Shown in pieces: positions 1-14,505 of a stretch of 14,505 bases of DNA. The stretch covers positions 1-14,505 of the forward strand of contig BEXV01005825.1 in the NCBI GenBank assembly GCA_003118195.1. The letters run 5' to 3'. The notes under the pieces were generated by a model. It was not told the DNA's origin. It saw nothing but the letters and a program-made list of their open reading frames with translations, and searched no databases. Each line of letters opens with the position of its first letter. The first letter of the stretch is position 1. The DNA comes from Hemicentrotus pulcherrimus. Its lineage: Eukaryota > Echinodermata > Echinoidea > Camarodonta > Strongylocentrotidae. The translations under genes and the position numbers were made by a program.

Positions 1-21
1 TAAAATGGTTAATAGTAATTA

Positions 22-324
22 TGTTCTTTTTGTGGTAAATATGAAGAAACTTACGAGCATTTATTTTGTCTTTGTGAGAGGGTAAAACCAATTTGGGATT
101 GTGGGAATTTATTTAATTTAGTAGAGATTACAAATATAAATTCGTAAGGTATCCGTGTATGGATAGTTGATTTAAACATAGGGAAGGAACAGTTATTAAA
201 TCATATCATAATTTTGATAAAATATATGATATTTATAGATAGTAAAAATAGACAAAAACCACCAACTTATTAGGAGATTAAGAAAATATTATTAGAAAAT
301 AGAAAGGAGAAGAAATTAGCTGGG
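22..324 (+). mobile_element. Decayed LINE (non-LTR retrotransposon) ORF2 C-terminal remnant
   Basis: In the frame starting at 22 the reading is CSFCGKYEETYEHLFCLCER, then VKPIWDCGNL. The CxxC...HxxxxC spacing followed by a W matches the zinc-knuckle region downstream of reverse transcriptase in many LINE ORF2 proteins. The frame runs on through a K/I-rich stretch to about 324, typical of the last part of such proteins. TAA at 145 and TAG at 271 interrupt it, and stops lie just upstream of 22, so it is dead. The clade cannot be named, and the rest of the element would lie left of the window. Confidence 0.6.
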
Positions 325-478
325 GACCGAGGTACACTCACATATCATTTAGAAAGTGGGACAATTTAGAATAGCTTCGTGTAGAATAAATAAAATAAGG
401 AAGGCGAATAGAAGCAATGAAATGGACATAGCTGATATAATGGTCGAGATTCTCACAAAATGTAGGCATGTTTACAGT

Positions 479-502
479 GGGTGTGTGTGCACGTATGCGT
501 GT

Positions 503-541
<39 letters not shown>
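479..541. repeat. (GT)n microsatellite
   Basis: A dinucleotide GT run on the plus strand, with a few GC interruptions in its first half (GTGCACGTATGCGTG) and pure GT after about 508. Histidine/threonine-rich and cysteine/valine-rich reading frames here are products of the repeat. Confidence 0.95.
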
Positions 542-543
<2 letters not shown>

Positions 544-1019
544 GTGTGACATTCCTCCTTCCATACCGGAAATGGGGAAAATGCAACACCAATTCGTTTA
601 TCAGAACAGGGCCCAGTCTTGTAAAGAGTTAATATTATTCTCAACTTATTTGTGATTGATTGGGAGGCCTTGCGACAGATTTGGATCAATCGCAACGTAG
701 TGTATCATTATTATAATTTCATGTTTAATGTTTTTTCTCATGTTCACGTTTATATTTCTATTTCCAATCTATATTTTACCGCACCATGAGCATTACTACT
801 GTGATGAATACCGGCGCACTATTAGTGTTCATATTATTATTATTATCATGATTATTAACTCTTTATAAGACGCAACGAACCATATTCTCGGTTCAGAATG
901 CAACAAACTTGTATTCTTCAAATTCTCAAATGTGTCATTCCATAAAGAACTTCATGAATGTGTTATTATATGATGCATGCGCATGAGTTCATTATACGAT
1001 CTATCCGCACTGAGTCGAG
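541..1019. other. No gene recognised
   Basis: AT-rich non-coding DNA. The only visible structure is a short TAT/ATT trinucleotide run near 830-850. No open frame with family resemblance was seen on either strand. Confidence 0.6.
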
Positions 1020-1166
1020 GATGTGTCTATCTATCGCACGAAGCCGTTAGGCCGAGTGCGATCGATACACACAGCATCAACGAGGGAGGATAGTACTATT
1101 AAAAACGAGTTCAATAGTACTGGTAAATATTGCACTCCTTTTCATGAAAACGAGTGCAATATCCTC
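1020..1166. repeat. Cluster of three adjacent inverted repeats (hairpin-forming region)
   Basis: Hairpin A pairs 1020-1039 (GATGTGTCTATCTATCGCAC) with 1056-1078 and is imperfect. Hairpin B is AGTACTATT (1092-1100) with AATAGTACT (1113-1121). Hairpin C is ATATTGCACTC (1127-1137) with GAGTGCAATAT (1152-1162), perfect. GAGGATA (1086-1092) and TATCCTC (1160-1166) form an outer stem around B and C, overlapping the inner stems by a base or a few. Both B and C carry AAACGAG in or by the loop. It is probably part of a mobile element, but I do not recognise the family. Confidence 0.6.
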
Positions 1167-2065
1167 AGTAAATGATTCACACGTGACCGCGCATGACCAA
1201 TCATTTGATTAGGGTCAGGGAGTGAGTTGTATAATAAATCATAAAACAAAAAAGATATGCTCATTTATAAGGAAGGAATTCCATTCCAAATTTACAACTA
1301 ACAACACTTTTTTTGTTGGTATATATAATTTCTCTCGCTTTAAAAACAATGGAGATTGGCACAATCATTCATTTATTAATCGTTATGCAATTGTACAGCT
1401 TTTATTCATATTTATAGACAGTTGATATATAATTAGTACCAAGTGAATTCAATCAATTCTAAAAAATATATAATATATAATCAGCTACAAAATATTGATA
1501 TTTATTATATACCGTCATTTACAAATTATAGAAAGATAGATCATTAAACAACAGAAATCAAATACACGTATACCATATTTTTGTTGTTAATGTTGTTGCA
1601 ACTCCACAAAAGGAATGTTTTCTACGCACGCTCAGATGTATATTCCCTTCAACTGTACTACACATGACTCAACTACGAATTGATTTTGGAGGGAAAATAG
1701 TTACTTCGTTTTAATAGATGGCTTTGAATAAAAAATGGCTTTGATTGAAAATTCAAGAATATGTCTGACATCTTACAGAAAAAATCAACATTTTTTACAA
1801 TATGTGATCATGGGAGGCATTTCTTTTTTCCCGAAAATTCTTTCCGAAGGTTCATCATTTTTAAACAAAAGTTAGCCATACCAGGGGGTGCATAGTTACG
1901 AAAAAGCAAAAGGGATCATTAATTTAGAATATTTTCGCGTTATTCCGTAAGTTCATAATTATTCTGAAATGTAGTACCATTAGTGCATAATTCATAGAAA
2001 TTTGTGGGAAGTGAAATTTGTTCTTGCATGAACTTATCGTGAGTAAGATAATAGCAACTCTACAA
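1167..2065. other. No gene recognised
   Basis: AT-rich sequence with short open frames only (longest about 67 codons) and no motif. I see no repeat or structure I can defend. Confidence 0.55.
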
Positions 2066-2220
2066 ATAATAACAATAGTGATAATAATAATAATAAACAA
2101 AAACAATAACAGTAATAATAATAAACAATAATAATGATATTAATAATAACAATAATAATAATAATACCCGGTAATAATAATAATAGTAGTAGTAGCGGTA
2201 ATGTTAATAGTAATAATAAA
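2066..2220. repeat. Degenerate (TAA)n microsatellite
   Basis: About 155 bases of ATA/TAA trinucleotide repeat on the plus strand, with AAC, TAG and GTA variants and one ACCCGG interruption. Low-complexity open frames on the minus strand (Leu/Ile/Tyr strings) come from it. Confidence 0.95.
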
Positions 2221-2670
2221 TCTAGCTTAGTGTACATTCAGAATGTGCACATATCCATCCCAAAGGAATACTAATAGCACCTACAAAGTACTTTTATCTT
2301 GGTTAACTTAGCCTATTTAGTGCAATTAATCAAATGAATTTGCATGGACAAGTTTCCCGTAAATATTGAATAAGAAGTAAATAAGGAGATGTAGGGGTTA
2401 TAGAGTGAAACACAGATGGCGCAGATTAATCTCTTTCTTGAGTAATAGAATGAAAAAATTTTATACACATTTTGTTTCCTATGTGAGTAACCTTTGTTTG
2501 TGTAATTACATAACGTTTGATAACAGTTGCAAAACACTGATTAAAAAAAAGGCAGAGTTTCTTGCTATTTCTATGAAAAAAATCATTTAAGTACACTTAA
2601 ATACACTGTTGTCCATAAGGTTGGCGCAAGAAAATTATTACTTCTTTTCATGAAATGATCCTGATAATTA

Positions 2671-2786
2671 GATTTATTCTTGATAGATAAAGGTTATATC
2701 TTGTCAGAACTTTATTGATCGATCTCTACAAATTTAGATCAATATTGGTCTGATAAGATATATACTTTATCTATCAAGAATAAATC
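2671..2786. mobile_element. Fold-back element with 38-bp inverted arms
   Basis: The left arm 2671-2708 starts GATTTATTCTTGATAGATAA and the right arm is 2749-2786. Reverse-complemented, the arms match at 35 of 38 positions, around a 40-base loop. The loop is itself weakly palindromic (TTGATC...AGATCAA). The size, AT-richness and lack of coding fit a MITE or fold-back element. No clear target-site duplication is visible. Confidence 0.6.
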
Positions 2787-4318
2787 ATTTTGTCACAATC
2801 ATTCAATAAAAAGATGTAAGAAACAAATATTCTGACTCAATGGAAACAGTATACACATATAGGCACCGTTCTTTAGGAATAAAGATACCCTTTGGTCATA
2901 GATAGCACAGAAAATGATCTAGATTACTTTGTTACCTTAATGCCACAAGCAAAGCTACAACTGTTTGAGTAAACTGATGAAACGATACCCTTATGATGTA
3001 AAAAAAAGAAGACCCTCCTCTCCTTGTATTTAATATAATGTAACGTTGGTAATATTGATCTTTTGTTTTAAGAAAAGAAAGAGACACTGGTCTATGTTCT
3101 ACTTGTTCACTTGAACCGAACCCTGGGTCTAAAATCACATTTAACGAAAGAAATTCTTAGACTTCAGACTAACTTATTATCTTAAACCCGACTTTGAACA
3201 AAAGCCTAGGGTCAGCTTTAAATTGTAATACCAGTACCGTAGAATACGGGCCAACAAGTACACTTAAATCTCAGGTTGGTCATTTAAAAAATTTCATTAC
3301 TTTCCAAAACAATTTAACTTTGTACAAGCTTCTCAAGAAGGAACTTTTTATTTGGATAGCCTATATGGAGAGCAGAATATTGATAGCTAAAAATAATAAC
3401 ATGATTTTGATGGCATACATTCTGCCCATGGTTTTGATAGCAAATAATGAGAACATGATTTGAAAGAGAATGTTGAAAGCTTGATTTTTCAACAACAAAA
3501 AATACAGATTGAAAAAAAAATCATCTTCTAAGTGTTTGTTGTACCAAGACGATTTGGTCAACCATTTGATCTACAACACTGCCACAAAGTACAAAACTTA
3601 CAATGTTAACAAAAACATAACAAAATATTGAATATTGAAGTTGTCTTTTTGGCACATGCCAAAGCTGACAACATAAAGGCACTTTAACATATGTACAAAT
3701 AGTCTTCACCATCCTTGCATTTGAAAGAAAGCACTCATTTATAAATCTGCATACTAGTATTTTTGATGAAGGAACAAAGAAACACAATCACATATCTCAA
3801 CATACATTACACATTACAACATTAATGTACATTTGAATGACAGAAAAGGATGGAACCCGACAATATCTTACAGACTTTCACATACAGCTCAGGAGTAGTA
3901 AAAAAAAAAGCAGTGTCACCTTCTCAAACTTAACAATGATAGTGATAATATATATCCAAGAAAGTACAAACACTGCTACAATTATATGATCAACGGGAAT
4001 TTCAAAAAGCAGTGAAATATCAAAGATCGTTACAAGACGGAGACATATTATCACTGCTGGGCTATTCAAGTTCAAATTGAACTTCTACGCTACATTGTAC
4101 TTGACTTTCTTTGCTAGACTACAGTTTTTTTGGAAGGATATATCGGTAGGATAAATAGGAATGCTATCTCTTATTGAAGAATTGAAGATACAGGAATGTG
4201 TGCTGCAAAACCATCAAATAGAAAAACACCATTTCTCATCATTAGTTCCTTGAATTTGAAAATTATTTTATAGGCTTTAATTACATCAATTGGTTTTATG
4301 CCCCATGACACGAATCTG
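2787..4318. other. No gene recognised
   Basis: AT-rich. Open frames up to about 89 codons show no family resemblance. A weak imperfect direct repeat of about 28 bases occurs at 3380-3407 and 3434-3461 (TTGATAGC...AACATGATTT). Confidence 0.5.
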
Positions 4319-4403
4319 CCCCCCCCCCCTTGGCACTGGCCTTATACCTCATATATATCATAGTACATTGTCTCACTCACTCACTCGTGCACTCACTCGT
4401 GCA
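4319..4403. repeat. Poly(C) tract and short CACTCACTCGTG repeat
   Basis: Eleven C residues at 4319-4329. About 40 bases on, CACTCACTCGTG occurs twice in tandem between about 4374 and 4403. Simple-sequence DNA; no function inferred. Confidence 0.7.
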
Positions 4404-5571
4404 AACTGTACACTGCACTTTTACAAGTGGTCATTTCGCGGATATGGAATTTACTTATATGATAAGTAAATCTACATGAGAAACTCTTTGTCTATATACA
4501 TATACTTCATATAGGTAGTCACACTTTTGCCTGCCGAGTACAAACCATCGTGAGGGGAATTCCCATTTTAAGTATTTAATACATCCATATTGATCTTATA
4601 TAAAATATTTAATAGCTAATACTATATACACACCTAGCGCTCTTCTAGTAATTTCTAAATGTATGTTATTTTCTCTTTCCTTTTTTCTTCTTCTCTTCTT
4701 GGATATCATTTCTTTATCATTATATAACAATCATTAGTAATTGTGACCTGTAATATAAGCTGCATTGTGTGTCTTTTCTACTCTACCACATGAAAGCTGC
4801 CGGAAAAAAAAAATGTGAAGTTCAAAAGGTAACAACTTTTATATGATAGTGCTGAAATTTTATGATGCAAGCATAGCTTACAAGTGCTGATGTATACCGG
4901 TATATGTGATTGAGGTTGATAATATATATATATCAGAATTAAAACATCACTCATGCATATCATGATTTAATCACATTTTTAAAAACTTGATTTAGTGTCA
5001 TGAGCAAACGTTTTGAAGATTTATGGCAGTTTATGATACAGCAGCTATTCAGAAACAAAATCTGAGAAATCGTAATTTCCAACTTGAAGAATTACATTTT
5101 CATCTTCCTTTGTTTTTAAGACAATCCTAACAAAATGAAAATTCATGCTGTAAAAAAGAAGAGAAAAAGACAGAACAATAGGGCAGGTCCACGATATTTA
5201 ATAATTGGTGTCCCAGATGTTATTGAGTACTATCGTATTAGGAAAAAAATTTGACATCAGAATTATCATTTTACTTTATAATTTGTCTACTCCGAGCAGC
5301 AGTAGGGCTTTACGACAATACAATTATCAAGTAGCGATGTATTCTGAAATCTTAGGTGAGATCAGAATTTCAAAAATGTTATGTATGGGACAAAAATAGC
5401 CTAGAGTTTCCCCAAGTACATGTACTGCTACATGTATCTGAAACAGGCTTTTTGTCAAAAGCATAGAATTGAAGACAAAATTGAATGCCTAGCCCCTAAA
5501 ATGATGCTAAAATCAATCAAAATGATTAAATTGGTTTGAGATAAAGAATCACACGTTAAAGATGTTCATGC
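4404..5571. other. No gene recognised
   Basis: AT-rich non-coding DNA with a short AT dinucleotide run near 4921-4933. Open frames are at most about 64 codons and resemble nothing I know. Confidence 0.5.
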
Positions 5572-5729
5572 GTGGGTATACAGTCGTTCGTGAAGTAGGC
5601 AACTTGGCGATCACTCCCGATCACTACATAACACTGAGCCAATAGGTATTACGCTCATGAGCGTACCTCCGTGTGCTGCCCTCTATATACCCACCCTTGA
5701 GCAATTTTAAGGAGCTTGAGAAGTTGCCT
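5572..5729. repeat. Interlaced inverted repeats around a perfect palindrome
   Basis: GTGGGTATA (5572-5580) pairs with TATACCCAC (5686-5694). AGGCAACTT (5597-5605) pairs with AAGTTGCCT (5721-5729). Between them is the perfect 16-base palindrome TACGCTCATGAGCGTA (5650-5665). The segment is less AT-rich than its surroundings. A small mobile element is possible but its ends are not defined. Confidence 0.4.
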
Positions 5730-6032
5730 TCGTTTTGCAAAACATTCAGCAAATGCTAGTAAACTTCTTTACGAAATCCTCTTTCAGGAGATTGATTCTA
5801 CTCTTCTGTTTTCCAGATTAAATTGAATATCTGACTAAACTATACATGCACAAAAATTGAGAAAAGACAATTCCGATATCAAAGTTTGATTAAGTAATTC
5901 ACAGATTTTGATAATTCACATGTGCATTCTTCACATATACGTAATATCAAACGAATGCGATGTATAGCCAATTACATACATGTAGCAAAAGTCTGTGTAC
6001 TTTCCACTGCTTTGGTAGTTAAAACACATACA

Positions 6033-6116
6033 GTACTTACAAAACACACACAAACATACTGGAAGACGATTACAGTTGCAAATAATATCAATACTTCTGT
6101 TTTTTGTTTTTTTAAT
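6033..6116 (-). terminator. Candidate polyadenylation site: ATTAAA plus GT-rich downstream element
   Basis: On the minus strand ATTAAA lies at 6116-6111, followed by an A-rich stretch. About 50 bases further on is a GT-rich run with TTTGTGTGTGTTTTG (about 6040-6057). ATTAAA is the commonest variant poly(A) hexamer, and a GT-rich tract is the usual downstream partner. No AATAAA was found closer to the stop codon. Confidence 0.3.
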
Positions 6117-6472
6117 AGACATGTACCACAGAATAACATCATTAAGCATAGAGTGGGTACACTGCGATGGACTTTATACAAAAAAAATATAATCAAGAAG
6201 AAAGAAAAAAAAGATAAATATTCATCAATGATTTGTAAATAATAAATTTAACAAGTTACCACTGCTGCAAAGAAGAGCGTGTGAAACGATTAACTATCAG
6301 TTCTGGAGTATGGGCGGCATTTGGAACGCGCCCTTCAGATGCTTCACTCGGCTCATGCACGGTGGTTGGCAAACAGCAAGTGGGGGGTTGCGCACCACTC
6401 CCATAATACAACACACACCAATATCTGCAGCAGTGGGAACGTGGCTTATCTAGACTAAGACCGATCCAGCAC
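6095..6472 (-). other. Probable 3' UTR of the Src kinase gene
   Basis: Downstream of the TGA, the stretch back to about 6256 is visibly richer in G and C than the AT-rich flanks and holds no convincing reading frame. Near its far edge the minus strand carries ATTTATTATTTA (about 6239-6250), two overlapping ATTTA pentamers of the AU-rich-element kind. The 3' boundary is inferred from the candidate poly(A) signal at 6111-6116 and could be much further away. Confidence 0.4.
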
Positions 6473-13177
<6,705 letters not shown>

Positions 13178-13215
13178 CTAAATGTTTAACAAAAAGAAAC
13201 ACAGTTTTGAGAGGT

Positions 13216-13450
13216 CTATCTATCCTTATATCTATCCATCCATCTACCGGTATCTATTTGATTCTCTAATGATCTCCCCAGAACTGCACTGTTTGGGTTC
13301 TCCATAGGACGAGGACGAGTCAATGCGCAGCAGTCCAGCAGTAGATTCTTCACTTTAAAAAAATAGAAAGGATTTTCTAGATCTATTACTAGATCGATCT
13401 ATCTATCTTTATGTTTCTACATTGTATCTACCTACATGTATCTATCTATT
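13216..13450. repeat. Two (ATCT)n tetranucleotide runs flanking the E1 relic
   Basis: Degenerate ATCT/CTAT repeats at about 13216-13259 and again at about 13380-13450, with variants such as CATCC and TACC. The pair suggests that flanking repeat plus exon fragment were duplicated together. Confidence 0.75.
13276..13349 (-). pseudogene. E1 acceptor-side relic
   Basis: Minus strand AAG then AATCTACTGCTGGACTG, then CGTCCTATGGAGAACCCAAA, against E1's AATCTGCTGATGGACTG and TGTCCTAAGGAGAACCCAAA. Over the best 39 bases 32 match. The relic is two bases shorter in the middle, so the frame is lost. The AG acceptor is still in place. It stops matching where E1 goes on to WEIPRESL, so only the first half of the exon was copied. 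Confidence 0.8.
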
Positions 13451-13455
13451 TGTCC

Positions 13456-13483
13456 ACAGATTCTACATGTTCAAAAAGAAACA
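13456..13483 (-). pseudogene. Possible second E1 acceptor-side trace
   Basis: The plus strand has CAGATTCTACATG then CAAAAAGAAACAAA, closely matching CAGATTCTAAATG and CAAAAAGAAACACA at E1's own acceptor (13172-13203). The match is mostly intron plus about six exon bases. It sits beside the second tetranucleotide run, which supports a repeat unit, but it is short. Confidence 0.4.
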
Positions 13484-14413
13484 AACAAAGGATTCAAAAG
13501 ATCCGTATAATATGAAGAGAATTTTCCATCGACCAATTTGGTCTACACGTGGCATAAAAATCTGTCCCGATTTTTACAATGTTACATGCCATATTAAAAA
13601 TATTAAGGCATTTGAAGAGCCATGCATTTCAGGGAACATTCTTTATCTGATGTTCTTCCACATTTGCATATAATACAATGATAACGCTCACAAATTATTT
13701 TTCAGCTCTCACCCAGATCTCAACCTTATCTATAAAGAGTTGTGTACATGAGAAGAAAGATATCAATGTATTCAAAAGTACCCCGAAGGACAATCACCTA
13801 AATGAAAGCAAACAATAGGACTCTTAGAAGTATCCTCAACAACTCTTGAAAGAACACAATATCTGTATAGAATTACATCTCGCTACCCACAAACTTTCAT
13901 TTCATTCAAACTTGAAAGAAACATGTTATAAAAACTTTCAATGCAGCACGTGTATGCAGAGTCGTGTACACAGGTGTACCAAGGAAAGAAATTGATGACA
14001 ACATCTATAATATTACTTTCAGTATCACTTAAAACAAATGACCTATTTTCAAAGCGGAAGTCTACCCTGATATTACATGTCATTGTTTTCTATAAAGGAG
14101 AAAAATTATTGAAAAAGACCAGAGAAAGTTTGAGAAAAATACATAGAATTGTGAGAGAAAAGCAATGAATTTTTACAGTTGTGATCGTTCACTAGATTTT
14201 ATTTATCAAATAACCTAAGAAATAGATACTGTAAAGTGAAAGTGTTAGATATGTTCTACCAAACCTATTCATTTGAATAATATCTAAAATCATGAATTAT
14301 GTACCGGTTACTTAATTTTTAATCTTTTAAAAGTTTTAATTGGTCCCACTTGATTGGCAAATCCAGTGATTACCCATTAGAATCAATTTCAAGGGAAAAG
14401 TGATGTGAAGTTG

Positions 14414-14505
14414 TTAAAGGTAAAGACCAGTATTGCAAACGCCCCAATTTCAAAAAATGAAATGGAAGCTCTCATTACCAATCATGTGAAAGAATATGTT
14501 TTGAC
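14414..14505. mobile_element. Possible mobile-element end cut by the window edge
   Basis: Begins TTAAAGGTAAAGACCAG, sharing its first ten bases with the terminal repeat of the MITE at 7640. The rest differs, so it would be a related family rather than another copy. The other end lies outside the window and no body homology can be checked. Confidence 0.3.

Larger units (their letters stand above)
13178..14505 (-). other. Upstream intron of the kinase gene, partial; no upstream exon seen
   Basis: Begins at E1's acceptor ACATTTAG and runs off the window. I searched the minus strand for SH2 hallmarks (FLVR-like strand, SLSVRD, and the Tyr-rich segment preceding ADGLC) and found none. It holds one E1 acceptor-side relic, tetranucleotide repeats, an AT-rich stretch 13500-14413 with no feature I can support, and a possible mobile-element end at 14414. 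Confidence 0.75.

Noticed and set aside
338..695. His/Thr-rich and Cys/Val-rich open frames near 338-695
   Set aside because: They are translations of the (GT)n repeat.
2034..2237. Leu/Ile/Tyr-rich frame that looks like a membrane protein
   Set aside because: It is a translation of the degenerate (TAA)n repeat.
5922..6242. 106-codon plus-strand frame with a lysine-rich end
   Set aside because: No family resemblance or splice context, and it overlaps the kinase gene's probable 3' end. Chance in AT-rich DNA is the simpler explanation.
13883..14083. 66-codon minus-strand frame as a possible SH2 exon upstream of E1
   Set aside because: A short FRFENRSFVLSDTES string looks superficially SH2-like. 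The FLVR arginine strand, flanking conservation and matching splice phases are absent.
14341..14370. Short match CACTTGATTGG to the plus-strand wording of E5
   Set aside because: About 11 contiguous bases without extension is compatible with chance in a window this size.

Overview
This is animal nuclear DNA from a spliced gene. It is AT-rich, has GT-AG introns of about 0.8-1.9 kb, and is full of microsatellites, miniature inverted-repeat elements (MITEs) and decayed LINE fragments. The repeat style and an invertebrate-looking Src kinase suggest a marine invertebrate. A sea urchin or another deuterostome is my guess, and the sequence does not prove it. No bacterial operon, rRNA, tRNA or CRISPR array was seen.

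The only gene I can support is the 3' half of a Src-family tyrosine kinase on the minus strand. Six coding exons, named E1 to E6 from 5' to 3', lie at 13022-13177, 11737-11882, 10804-10917, 9832-9985, 8534-8665 and 6473-6678. Spliced, they give 301 residues: the end of the SH2 domain, the SH2-kinase linker, a complete kinase domain and a regulatory C-terminal tail that ends at a TGA. Every phase fits. The catalytic Lys, Glu and Asp residues, the DFG motif, the activation-loop Tyr and the tail Tyr are all present. SH3 and most of SH2 must lie beyond 14505. One intron uses a GC donor. Residue numbers below count from the first complete codon of E1.

Layout: 1-6030 has no recognisable gene, only a LINE tail (22-324), microsatellites and fold-back structures. 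6033-6472 is the kinase 3' UTR with a possible poly(A) site. 6473-13177 is the kinase gene. 13178-14505 is upstream intron.

The most unusual signal is a set of decayed partial copies of the gene's own exon/intron junctions, lying in the neighbouring introns. Three copies of the acceptor side of E6 lie at 6814-7160. One or two copies of the acceptor side of E1 lie upstream of it (13276-13349 and perhaps 13456-13483). Three copies of the donor side of E1 lie downstream of it (12671-12908). Each sits on the side expected if a segment spanning a splice junction had been tandemly duplicated while the working exon stayed intact. The introns also hold two copies of a roughly 508-bp MITE family. In one copy a 103-bp MITE has landed inside the 3' terminal repeat with a TA duplication. 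A separate 235-bp MITE also has TA flanks.
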